From contig CAIIXF020000119.1 of the NCBI GenBank assembly GCA_903813345.2, positions 1-26,183 on the forward strand: a DNA stretch of 26,183 bases. Reading direction: 5' to 3'. Shown here piece by piece: positions 10,141-18,769 of the stretch (positions within the stretch are counted from its first letter, which is position 1; every line of letters starts with the position of its first letter). The notes under the pieces were generated by a model, which worked only from the letters and a program-made list of their open reading frames with translations, was not told the origin of the DNA and ran no database searches. The DNA comes from Owenia fusiformis. Lineage: Eukaryota > Annelida > Polychaeta > Sabellida > Oweniidae. The translations under genes and the position numbers were made by a program.

Positions 10141-10803
10141 ATTGCAAAAGACAACTTGTTGCAAAGTTATGACTTTCATCATGGGCTTTCAAGAATACTT
10201 GAATGTGGCAAAAAGATAACAAAAAGTTGCTAAGTGAAAAATTAACATGCTGAGGTCAAAAGTAATTGTTTTCAGTGTTTTAGTGAATGCATGTGTTGCC
10301 TTCTCCTTTTGAATGTATTTCCAAACTTTGGGACATTGGACAATTGGCGTCCTTTACACTGTATATTATTAGAAGTACTATCAGAATACAAGAGACTATT
10401 TATTCTGCTTCTAATTAGAATGTGACAGAAATGGTTGTTCCCTCAGTGTGAATCGCCCCTTGGGCACTACATAAAACCAAGAACAATGAATACTTGGGTT
10501 TAAGGTCTTATCACTGTGTTTCGACAATTGCTCCCCCATGTACCTGCGTGGAGGACCATATTTCCCAGGGAAAAGGTTAAGGGGGTAATCATTCTTAGGG
10601 GACCATTATCTCTGTCACATCGGCCCTCATTTTTGCGCAATGAGGCGCGAACATTTCAGACCAAAATGGTGCGATTGATATAAAGCTCCCAGTCTTTTCA
10701 TCTAGTATCCGTTTCTGAACGCTCAGGTATTCTGAGCAATGATCGTGTTGACTAATTTATATTGGCTCAGATGTCCGAGCAACAATGAATAAACGATGCA
10801 TTA
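10141..10803. other. No gene seen
   Basis: No exon or RNA gene is recognisable. The last three bases (10801-10803, TTA) are the left target duplication of the following MITE. Confidence 0.4.
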
Positions 10804-10949
10804 TGCCTGGGTCACAAAGGCTCCGATCCATCGGCCGGCGCCCGGCCGATTGAGTGTTTTGTTCAATATTGTATTCATGATCAATTTTGAACAAAATACT
10901 CAATCGGCCGGGCGCCGTAGCGAAAATCGGAGCAAATGTGACCAAGGCA
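10804..10949. mobile_element. Foldback MITE, 146 bp, TTA target duplication (PIF/Harbinger type)
   Basis: The element is almost wholly self-inverse. The left arm starts TGCCTGGGTCACA. The inverse of the right arm starts TGCCTTGGTCACA. Both then run through GCTCCGAT and a GGCGCCCGGCCGATTGAGT block into TTTTGTTCAA. TTA flanks it directly on both sides (10801-10803 and 10950-10952). A 3-bp TWA target duplication is typical of PIF/Harbinger. The GC-rich arms contrast with the AT-rich surroundings. The two ORFs read through it on opposite strands are shadows of the palindrome. Confidence 0.8.
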
Positions 10950-10952
10950 TTA

Positions 10953-11459
10953 CCGATCGCCTTGTCAGCAGTTTCTATTCTGGTTTTCTCTTTACCTTTA
11001 CCGTTACCTTTAACATAATTTTCTTTGTCTCTTTCCCTTTGCCATTGTTTTCATTTAAGCCTGGAGAAATTTGGTCTCGCTGAAGGCGTATCTTTATTCC
11101 CTTCTATAATCTCTATATGGCCAGTTGCAACCCGTCATTTGAAATTAGCCCGCGCTAAATCAACATGGACACCCATGACAGTCTGGCCGAACAAAAACAA
11201 ATAAGCAAGTGTCGACATCTATTTATTCAGCTAATCTCAACTATATAACATCTCTCTCCTGATCTGGAAGTCATCGGGTTTGATTTTTATTCTGCTATGC
11301 TGATATGAATCTAAGTTTCTGATCCGCTTGTAGACTTGCACATGACATACATATGTCATATAACAACACGTCGCACAAGACTGGGGCTAATCAGCGTACC
11401 ATTATGGCATCAAAATACCAAAACAAAACAATGAAGCTAGCCGTACACCAATAAGCCCT
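10953..11459. other. No gene seen
   Basis: A pyrimidine-rich stretch (about 10975-11060) with repeated CTTTACC words, then AT-rich DNA up to the transposon's left end. Confidence 0.4.
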
Positions 11460-11473
11460 TTTAGCCTTGGCTA
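11460..11473 (+). repeat. Candidate left terminal inverted repeat of the transposon
   Basis: TTTAGCCTTGGCTA is preceded by CT. It pairs with 16319-16332 at 13 of 14 positions. The outer limit is uncertain by several bases. Confidence 0.45.
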
Positions 11474-11824
11474 ATTCCATTTATAGATGGCAGTCATATG
11501 ATAAAACTTCAGGAAATACTTAACATACAAGGTATGGGGATTCTCTAGATTTTTCACCATTTTCTTTGATTCTTTGAAAAAATTATTTTTATTTAAAAAA
11601 ATTATTGGGCCATAGGTCATGATAAGATTGTTATCTATTTAAAGACATCAAAGATATATCTTTCCCAACTGTTATATAACTGGAAAATGACTAATTGGTC
11701 AAGGGTCACTACAGGGCCATACATTACATGTGAATTAGTTAATCTACTTTCTTCTTAGTATTTCTTCTGAAAGTACAAGATATCTAACATCTGTAATTAC
11801 ATTTCGTAGTCTTCGTTAATAAAA

Positions 11825-13669
11825 ATGTCTGGAGAAAAAACTTTAGAAACATTTTCAATGATGTCAAATGAGGCATTGAGAGTAATCCTCAGAGGAAAGG
11901 GACTAAAAGTCAATGGGAATAAAGAGACCCTTGCAGCCAGGGCATTCTCAGCATGGGAATTTGGAATACCCGACCTTCCAGACAAGGAATCAGTGGAAAA
12001 ACAAAATATATTTGACTACAAAAACCTTCTTAATATAAATGGACAAACACTTCCAGATCCTTTAGATCCATCATTCCAAGCATGTACAAGTTGGGTTAAT
12101 GAGAGTGATAATGGAATGAAACTATGGCCACCTGTATATTTATCGGACATAACAGAGTATTTGCGGAAATATGAACATGATTTTGAAACAGCAAATTTGC
12201 GGAAACGTTTGCTAAATGACTATAAAGACAGGAAAGCATTTAGTTTTTTCAGCTCTAAATGGCTACAGACTGTATATTACCATGGGATTAACGAAGCGAG
12301 TTCCATATGCTTTTTATCTGCTAGATGTACGCCTTCTGAACGTATAAATGACATTCCATACAAGGCATGGGCCTCAGTGAATAAAAAAGATGGAACAGTA
12401 TACTCCGCTTATTGCACCTGCTATGCTGGCCTCGGACAGAGTTGCGTACACATTATTGCCATGTTATTAAAGGTAGATTATTGTTGGCGATTTGGCTACA
12501 CCAACCCCTCATGTACATCCCAGGAATGTGTATGGAAAGCTGGGGGAGGAAAACGCAGTATTACCACCCCAAAAATGATAAAAGACATGCATTGGGAAGC
12601 ACCAACTGCATTAGGTCCAGTAACAAAGAAGAAACTAGTCTCTGCCAAGAAAAAGAAATTTGACCCGTGTGAAAAATCAAACGCTGGCATGACTTTTGAT
12701 AATCTCCTTGGTAGACTGAAAGTGACTGTGCCTACTGCCGTCTATCATACTGAAAGATCAATCTCAATACCTGAAATTGAAGACAAAACAGAAGAGCAGT
12801 TACCACCAACTCCAAAGGAACTTGCAGAAAATGTATCTGTTGAAGACATTCTTAAAAAATATAGCCAATCATTACCACTTGAAGATATACATGCTATACA
12901 AAGTACAACTGTTGGGCAATCAAACAATCCCCTGTGGTTTAAGCAGAAAGAGGGTAGAATCAGTGCCTCTAAAATACATGCCATCTGTACTAGAATGCAA
13001 TCTGCTGAAAAAAGTAATTATAGTATCGATGTAACCAATACTGTAAAAAACATATGTGGATATAATAAGCAAGTAGACCTTGCATCACTAAAGCATGGAC
13101 GAAACATGGAACCAGAGGCTGCAGATGAGTATATCAAGCATCACAAGAAGACATGCGACAGAAATGCAACTCTGCAAGAAAATGGTTTATTTGTTAATAA
13201 GGAGAAACCATTTATCGCAGCATCTCCTGACAGAATCGTCTTATGCCCAAAATGTGGACCAGGCTTCCTAGAAATAAAATGCCCATCCTCAATTTCCCAT
13301 ACCACCCCAAGTTATACTAGTTACAAACATTTGAGAAAAAATGCTTCTTGCATGAATCTTCAAGCATGTGATCTATGTGCAAACAGTTCTATTCTGAAAC
13401 AAAATACGGAATATTATGATCAGATTCAGTGTCAAATGGCATGTGGCCAAAGGGATTGGTGTGACTTTTGGGTATATACTAGGCATGGACATCACTGCGA
13501 GAGGATCGTGTTTGATCCTGAGAGATGGGCAACTCTAGAAAAGAAAACGGAGTTATTTTTTACGAAGTATTTGGTTCCAGAACTTGTAAACAAATCAATA
13601 TTGAAGGATTTAACAAGGGAAAATGATATTCAGGAACTTATGTCATGTATGTTAGATGCTATTGAGTGA
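11825..13669 (+). CDS. SAP-SWIM-YqaJ nuclease-like protein of the transposon
   Basis: 614 residues, intronless, start in AAAATGT context. Residues ~12-47 form a SAP-like helix pair (a DNA-binding fold). Residues 197-209 give a SWIM zinc finger: C197-x-C199-x7-C207-x-H209. A Lys-rich linker (269-278) follows. Residues ~372-580 match the YqaJ/lambda-exonuclease family of the PD-(D/E)xK superfamily: GRISASKI (377-384), LKHGRNMEPEA (422-432), ASPD with D469, LEIKCP with E483 and K485, and a YDQIQCQM stretch (531-538). All expected nuclease residues are present. In the family such proteins process DNA ends; in this transposon type the role is unproven, and help with excision, integration or repair is inferred. 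It converges on the transposase gene across 389 bp. Its codon frame is clean, with no stop or frameshift. Confidence 0.9.
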   Translation: MSGEKTLETFSMMSNEALRVILRGKGLKVNGNKETLAARAFSAWEFGIPDLPDKESVEKQNIFDYKNLLNINGQTLPDPLDPSFQACTSWVNESDNGMKLWPPVYLSDITEYLRKYEHDFETANLRKRLLNDYKDRKAFSFFSSKWLQTVYYHGINEASSICFLSARCTPSERINDIPYKAWASVNKKDGTVYSAYCTCYAGLGQSCVHIIAMLLKVDYCWRFGYTNPSCTSQECVWKAGGGKRSITTPKMIKDMHWEAPTALGPVTKKKLVSAKKKKFDPCEKSNAGMTFDNLLGRLKVTVPTAVYHTERSISIPEIEDKTEEQLPPTPKELAENVSVEDILKKYSQSLPLEDIHAIQSTTVGQSNNPLWFKQKEGRISASKIHAICTRMQSAEKSNYSIDVTNTVKNICGYNKQVDLASLKHGRNMEPEAADEYIKHHKKTCDRNATLQENGLFVNKEKPFIAASPDRIVLCPKCGPGFLEIKCPSSISHTTPSYTSYKHLRKNASCMNLQACDLCANSSILKQNTEYYDQIQCQMACGQRDWCDFWVYTRHGHHCERIVFDPERWATLEKKTELFFTKYLVPELVNKSILKDLTRENDIQELMSCMLDAIE

Positions 13670-14058
13670 TAATCTATCTAGTCTTTGATAATTATATAAT
13701 ATTTTAGAACTAAGTGAACTTGCCTTAACTGACAGTGTTTACAAACAGTACCATTAAGCTCTCATAAAAGCCTGTGAATAATTTTGACAGCTGAAAATTT
13801 GATTAGTATCATCACCATGCCTTTATCACAGTTAAATGACAAGGGAAATACCCTCATTCCAGTTGTTTTATTTGCTTTAACTGTTTACATGTTAAGAAAT
13901 CATATTTTGTGATTCGATCAAAAGCAAAATTAAAAATTAATGATAAAATTTTTTAGATAGATAAGTGAAAATACAATGTACTCTTTATGTCCGTTATAAT
14001 ATATTCTAAATCATAAAGAAATGACTTTTGAATGCATTTTGAAAATTGTTATCAATTT
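13670..14058. other. Spacer between the convergent transposon genes, with candidate poly(A) signals
   Basis: 389 bp, AT-rich, no ORF. ATTAAA at 13929-13934 could serve the plus-strand gene. The inverse of AATAAA at 13867-13872 could serve the minus-strand gene, about 190 nt after its stop. The transcripts would then overlap at their 3' ends. Confidence 0.4.
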
Positions 14059-15765
14059 CTATTTCACCAAAGGTGGTAACAAATTACATATTGCAGCAGC
14101 TATCGTAACAATGTTATCTACATGACAAAGAAGTGAAATAGGTAGCTGGTATTTCAGAATTCGGAAGTTTTTTAACCGTCCAATAGCTCTCTCCACATGG
14201 ATTCTAAGATTGGCTATTCGTTTAGTTTTAAGGACTTTATCCTTTTTAGACTGTTCTACACCTTTTGCAGGAGGAGGTACAGCAAGCTCAACACCACGCA
14301 GAAGAAAGTCCTCAAAACAGTTGAATCCCCTGTCAGCCATAACTTGAGTGTTCCTCCTCAGGGTGTCCATATAATCATCTTGTTGAACGATATGACGATC
14401 TGATGTCCTCCCACCCCAACCTGGAGACATATAGGAGAAGGCTCCCCTCGGTGTAATTCCAACAAGATTTTTGACGGTGTTATGTTTTTTATAGTCACTC
14501 CAAGTGTCAGCCTGTAGATCAAGTGCTTTTGGTTTGTCTATAAAAAATTCAGTACAGTCAATAGTTTCATCAATCTTGGGATAATGCCCCTTGAACTGTT
14601 TTGGCAAATTGCTTTTAATGTGAAGTCTTGAAGGCTTTTGGATAAGTGGCTTTAGTTGCTTTGCTAATACCTTTGTCCAGGTAGCAAAGATGGAGGATAC
14701 TGTAGTGATGGATACTCCAAATCGTTGTGCTAGATCTTTGTGTAATAGACCAAGTCTGATTTTCATCATGGTCATTAGAAATTCATCTCTAAGTTTAAGT
14801 TTTCTTTGGGTTCTTTTCTTCTTTGGGGATTTTAGTATATGTTTTGAGGAAACAACCTTGCTGTCACCTCTCCAGTATTTCATTGCTGATACTTTTGGAA
14901 TAATAAATTCAGCTATGACATTGAAAGTGTCGAGGTTTGGAATACCTGTGTAAAATAACACATTTTTGTCATTAGTGAGAAGTTCTTCATTCACACAGGG
15001 AGATTTACTTGAATTCTTAGATTTTTCCGATAACTGTTTTTCAAGTTGCATAATACGTCTTTGAAGCTTTGATGTTATCATTAACCTATTGTAACATTTT
15101 TTACAATTTATATCCGTGTCAAAATCATCATCGCTATATCTGTCATTTTCTTCTAATATTATATAACCGCAACTTGGAGATGATGCTTCCTCTAGGTTTG
15201 GTAATGGGCTAGTAACTTGCTGTGTTAAAGTGGTCTCTGTTGACATTGTTACACCTGGATGCTGAATGGTTGCTATGTTCTTGGAGGTAACTTCAGATTC
15301 AGATGTCTTTGAAGATGAAGGTGTGCTTTTGGATTCCACGAAATCCATGTGTATTCTTTTTGAAGAGACTGTTTCAGTGTTTTGTAATAATAACCTTCGT
15401 TTTGGTGCTTTTCTTGGTTGATGCACTTGCACGAGGTTAGAACTATATCCAAGTTTTAGAGTGGGATCTGGATTGTTCGCTGAAGGATAACCATCCACAA
15501 AATGATCGGAACAAATTCTAGAAGAATAATTTGCCTTCCAATGTGTACCATCATTGTTCGTCCTATTTACTAATCTCATCCATATGGATCTTCTTTCAGG
15601 ATTCTTCTTCTCGGTTGGGAATGTGAATAAGCGAAACGGAGGTGAACAATCACAAAGTTCGTTTTCTCTCAAGCAAACATGTTTCATACAGTACATTTTT
15701 GTCCATTTTTTTAGATTACTAGTGTTGTTAACACAACCTATAACAGCGCAAGTGTAAGTTGGCAT
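14059..15765 (-). CDS. THAP-domain DDE transposase (PIF/Harbinger-ISL2EU type)
   Basis: 568 residues, intronless. Residues 1-~115 form a THAP zinc finger with C6, C11, C85 and H88 as C2CH ligands, the invariant W62, and the FRLFTFP stretch ending at P50. Its inter-ligand part is longer than usual. A Ser/Thr-rich linker follows, then a CKKC pair (221-224) and a short coiled coil (~232-250). Residues ~325-370 are a helix-turn-helix (LHKDLAQRFGVSITTVSSIF). Residues ~400-560 form a DDE_Tnp_4 RNase-H-like core: D403 in IDCTE, D478 in MADRGF and E525 in HVERAIGRLK make a complete catalytic triad, with SPGWGGRTSD (447-456) between. The THAP and HTH would bind the element's ends and the core would cut and join DNA. 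All key residues are intact, so it is potentially active. Confidence 0.95.
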   Translation of the reverse strand: MPTYTCAVIGCVNNTSNLKKWTKMYCMKHVCLRENELCDCSPPFRLFTFPTEKKNPERRSIWMRLVNRTNNDGTHWKANYSSRICSDHFVDGYPSANNPDPTLKLGYSSNLVQVHQPRKAPKRRLLLQNTETVSSKRIHMDFVESKSTPSSSKTSESEVTSKNIATIQHPGVTMSTETTLTQQVTSPLPNLEEASSPSCGYIILEENDRYSDDDFDTDINCKKCYNRLMITSKLQRRIMQLEKQLSEKSKNSSKSPCVNEELLTNDKNVLFYTGIPNLDTFNVIAEFIIPKVSAMKYWRGDSKVVSSKHILKSPKKKRTQRKLKLRDEFLMTMMKIRLGLLHKDLAQRFGVSITTVSSIFATWTKVLAKQLKPLIQKPSRLHIKSNLPKQFKGHYPKIDETIDCTEFFIDKPKALDLQADTWSDYKKHNTVKNLVGITPRGAFSYMSPGWGGRTSDRHIVQQDDYMDTLRRNTQVMADRGFNCFEDFLLRGVELAVPPPAKGVEQSKKDKVLKTKRIANLRIHVERAIGRLKNFRILKYQLPISLLCHVDNIVTIAAAICNLLPPLVK

Positions 15766-16318
15766 ATTGGACCAGTTTCTGAGACTGCGAATAAATTATT
15801 TGGGATTAGTTATAAAACTATGTCTAAATGTAAACTCTCAAATCCTGCATCAAATATCTGAATGATCTCTAACTATCTAGTTAACTTAACCTTTTATCCT
15901 GTATCAGTATGTGGATAATAGTAATCATTGTAATTCAAGCTGCACTTAAAACAAGCAGTATCTTACTGGTGGCTATATAAACTTATTGACCCCAGGTCAT
16001 TTTGGTGATTTAAGCTGACCAACATCAAGCCAAATATTTTAAACAAAATAGCCAATATCTATCTTTATTTTCCATTATTTTCATTCTTTTAAAAGACTAA
16101 AAAACTTCATACCAATGATATATAAGATCTTACCTAAAGATCTGTTGATTTTCTGAATGAATGAGGAAACAGAAATGGTAGCATTATGATGTTAAAAGTA
16201 TGGTATAAATGTGATGTTTTACATGTTAACTCAATGGAGAACTGCTTTAGGCCTAAGATTCTTTTCCTGAAAATGGGCTAGACATCTATTGGCTGTTTAT
16301 AGAGTATTTTCAACTATA
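15766..16318. other. 5' flank of the transposase gene inside the element
   Basis: Non-coding AT-rich DNA between the transposase start and the candidate right end. It should hold the transposase promoter, but I cannot identify a core promoter with confidence. Confidence 0.4.
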
Positions 16319-16332
16319 TAGCTAAGGCTAAA
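16319..16332 (-). repeat. Candidate right terminal inverted repeat of the transposon
   Basis: TAGCTAAGGCTAAA is the inverse of 11460-11473 with one mismatch. CT follows at 16333-16334, matching CT before the left end. Confidence 0.45.
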
Positions 16333-16350
16333 CTCCTGTATTGGACATGA

Positions 16351-16531
16351 TGGGACATCAAGGGAGTTATTGAGTAAACTATTTCCATGGGACATGCTTG
16401 GGACATCAAGGGACATTGTCCCTTGTCGTCCCAAATTGTCCCCGGGACATTGTCCCAAGTTGTCCGAATTTGTCCCTTTATGTCCCAAGAAAAGAATGAA
16501 CATGTTGATTCTTTTCTTGGGACATCGACCG
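16351..16531. repeat. GGGACA/TGTCCC-rich repeat cluster with a 44-bp palindrome
   Basis: GGGACA or its inverse occurs about a dozen times in 180 bp. TGGGACATCAAGGGA is repeated exactly at 16351-16365 and 16399-16413. GGGACATTGTCCC, self-inverse, appears twice. At 16481-16524, TGTCCCAAGAAAAGAAT is followed by GAACATGTTG and the exact 17-bp inverse. The middle AACATGTT is itself a palindrome, so the 44 bp pair apart from one G/G. No coding signal. Confidence 0.75.
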
Positions 16532-16560
16532 GACAAATGAGGGGCGTTTCATCAGGTGAT

Positions 16561-17016
16561 GATCACATGACCATTTTCTGACAAAATGGCGCTATAAGTT
16601 CTCTCAATTTCAACTAACATTGCAAGGGTAAAGTGTTACGTCGTACAACATATTTCACGCCGTCCGGATATATTTAACCGTAAAAATAAAGTAGATCACA
16701 TCAAACTTTTTTGGCCATGGGGAAAATAGTATCTCTAGAAATGCGCATAAAAATACTTTTGAATGATATATGATACATATGGTTAGCCTTTATAAAAGGG
16801 TGGGGACCGTGATTTCCCCGTATTTCTTGAATTATCCCCAGGTCCGTACTTTATAATAAGATATTGTTAAAAGTCTAATTATGTAGGAACCATGTTATAT
16901 TAAGCTGTTGTAACCCCGTTAAGGGATGTCGATTCCGTATAATTCAACATAAAATATGAAATAGTGTTCAATGTTAATGTTCAGGATACATCCTATTCTA
17001 ACGATGATAAATAAGG
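16561..17016. other. No gene seen
   Basis: Contains ACAAAATGGCGC near 16582, which fits a YY1-type core, but no transcript or exon can be tied to it. Confidence 0.35.
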
Positions 17017-17154
17017 GTTATGTACTGGGAGGTTTTGGATATGGGTTTATCCAGAGGGAGATATGCATATCTACCTGAGGGACCGTAGGGACCGAAGGTA
17101 GATGCGCATATCTCACGAGGGATGAACCCAATATCCAAACCGACCGTACATAAC
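17017..17154. mobile_element. 138-bp hairpin element
   Basis: The left arm starts GTTATGTAC and continues through GGTTTTGGATATGGG and GAGATATGCATATCTACCT. The right arm, read inverted, starts GTTATGTAC and continues through GGTTTGGATATTGGG and GAGATATGCGCATCTACCT. The arms are about 60 bp around a ~10-base centre. Scattered substitutions and single-base gaps show it is not brand new. CATCCTAT lies outside on both sides (16988 and 17160) but is not adjacent, so the target duplication is unclear. Confidence 0.7.
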
Positions 17155-17160
17155 TGCTTC

Positions 17161-17430
17161 ATCCTATACCAAGTAGAGTTTTCAGGGGCATTTGGCCATT
17201 TCAATAGTACAAGGTGTAAAAATAAACAAATCATTCATATATGCAAAGTCATTTTATTGCATTTCCACTACTTACCGGAAGCGGGAAGATATGCACCGAG
17301 GCGGGAAAATATGCACCGAAGCGGGAGATATGGCGGGATATATGGGGGTTCTGGATATGGAAACCTCAAAATCAGGATACGGGAAATATCTTACCAACTT
17401 ATCTCCCCGAAACTCTACTTGGCATAGGAT
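17161..17430. mobile_element. MITE with ~26-bp inverted ends, 270 bp
   Basis: The left end, ATCCTATACCAAGTAGAG then TTTTCAGGGG (17161-17188), is inverted at 17405-17430, which reads ATCCTATGCCAAGTAGAG then TTTCGGGG. There is one substitution and a 2-base length difference. The interior carries a short tandem array (17277-17333) and no element protein. The three overlapping plus-strand ORFs here have no recognisable domain. Confidence 0.65.
17277..17333 (+). repeat. Short 20-bp tandem array
   Basis: GGAAGCGGGAAGATATGCAC is followed by CGAGGCGGGAAAATATGCAC and a partial third unit, CGAAGCGGGAGATATGG. The units are close variants of one another inside the surrounding MITE. Confidence 0.65.
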
Positions 17431-17868
17431 ATATAATTAAGTTATAATTATTAGAGTGGTTCTCAGCTTATATGCTGATGGTTTTAATATAATTTAGAAT
17501 TTTGATAGTTACATTGCTTAAACCAAAAGTGTCCGAAAAGTAATTCTATACTGAAAAGATGCTATCTTAACAAAAGGAGGGAAAGCCCCAGAGTTTAAAG
17601 ATGACATACCTACTTACTAGTACGTCTCTTGCTTACCACCTTCGTTCGTTCGATTTTTCATAGGCTATTATCAAATACAACACTTCGATGTGATGTTTTA
17701 ATTGATATAGGCATATTCCGTACACCTTTCTTTATCTTGATGTGAAATGAGAAGCTATGATATTGGTTAACACGCCAGAAATGAACACAATATTATTCGA
17801 AGCGTATTTCGAAAATTTTGAAACCGCCATTGCATCATTTGTTTGTCGACTTTTAACCAATAAGAGAT
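17431..17868. other. No gene seen
   Basis: AT-rich spacer. Nothing recognisable. Confidence 0.4.
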
Positions 17869-17896
17869 GTATGTCATCTCAATACAGGTTTACATT

Positions 17897-18749
17897 ATCA
17901 CCCTATGCAGACAGAGCCTGTGGGAAATATTGGGTGCGGAGCAAATGAGCGGAGGGTGCGGAGCTAACGGTTATTTTTGAATTTAAATTTGGGATATTTC
18001 TGAAACTAAGCCGTTTTGGGACTTCAAATATACCAAGATATGTGTATTTGACACCAAATATCAATACAATTGTGAAAATAGTAGCGCAATTCATTCTATA
18101 GCGACGCAGTGTGCCTTAAACCTTTCCCAGACCTATATATTTTGAAATTATCCTTTTAATACTGAGTCCCCAGCATTCATAAAAAATGGTGTTCAAGGTG
18201 CACTATCTATACAAATTATTTTTGCATCTTGGAAGCCAGGCAGTATCTGTGTGATTTTATAAAAATTCGGAATTTTTTTCAGATATGAGCCCCCTCTAAA
18301 TATTGGGTGCGGAGCAGCTCCATAAACGTAGCTCCGCACCCAATATTTAGAGGGGCTCATATCTGAAGAACATTTCCGAATTTTTATAAAATCACACAGA
18401 TACTGCCTGGCTTCCAAGATGCAAAAATAATTTGCATGGGTAGTGTATCTTGAACACCATTTTTTATGAATGCTGGGGACGCAGTATTAAAAGGATAGTC
18501 TCAAAATATATAGGTCTGGGAAATGTTTAAGGCATACTGCGTCGCTATAAAATGAATTGCACTACTATTTTCACAATTTTATTGATATTTGGTGTCAAAT
18601 ACACATATCTTGGTATATTTGAAGTCCCAAAACGGCTTAGTTTCAGAAATATCCCAATTTTAAATTCAAAAATGACCGTTAGCTCCGCACCCTCCGCTCA
18701 TTTGCGCCGCACCCAATATTTCCCACAGGCTCTGTCTGCATAGGGTGAT
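17897..18749. mobile_element. 853-bp foldback element (near-perfect palindrome, 419-bp arms)
   Basis: The left arm (17897-18315) starts ATCACCCTATGCAGACAGAG. The right arm (18331-18749) is its inverse, with scattered single-base changes and no net length difference. The loop is 15 bases. AATATTGGGTGCGGAGC stands both near the outer ends and at the two inner ends, giving four copies. GTATGTCATCT occurs just outside on both sides (17869-17879 and 18757-18767), a possible target duplication although not abutting. Each arm holds the same 63-codon ORF (17903-18094 minus, 18552-18743 plus). Five replacements between them argue against constraint. No transposase; superfamily not determined. Confidence 0.85.
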
Positions 18750-18769
18750 TATAAGCGTATGTCATCTTC

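Larger units (their letters stand above)
11460..16332. mobile_element. Complete two-gene DNA transposon, ISL2EU/PIF-Harbinger-like, ~4.87 kb
   Basis: Two long uninterrupted ORFs converge: a SAP-SWIM-YqaJ protein (plus strand) and a THAP-DDE transposase (minus strand). To my recollection this pairing is the hallmark of the ISL2EU group of eukaryotic transposons, which make 2-bp target duplications. Candidate terminal repeats are TTTAGCCTTGGCTA (11460-11473) and the inverse of 16319-16332, TTTAGCCTTAGCTA, with one mismatch. TTCAGGAAA (11508) and its inverse (about 16263-16271) lie at similar depth inside, each preceded by an ATAGATG word. CT flanks both ends. The reading frames are strongly seen; the exact ends are inferred. 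With both genes open, the copy may be young or still autonomous. Confidence 0.75.

Noticed and set aside
10757-11083. Two ORFs on opposite strands with matching APGRLS segments
   Set aside because: They are two readings of the same foldback MITE (10804-10949).
12412-13034. Several ORFs overlapping the YqaJ-type gene
   Set aside because: Shadows of the 614-codon gene in other frames; no domains.
14197-15757. Plus-strand ORFs opposite the transposase gene
   Set aside because: Antisense shadows of the 568-codon transposase.
16575-16600. Promoter suggested by ACAAAATGGCGC
   Set aside because: The word fits a YY1 core, but there is no exon, ORF or CpG-rich stretch downstream to support a gene start.
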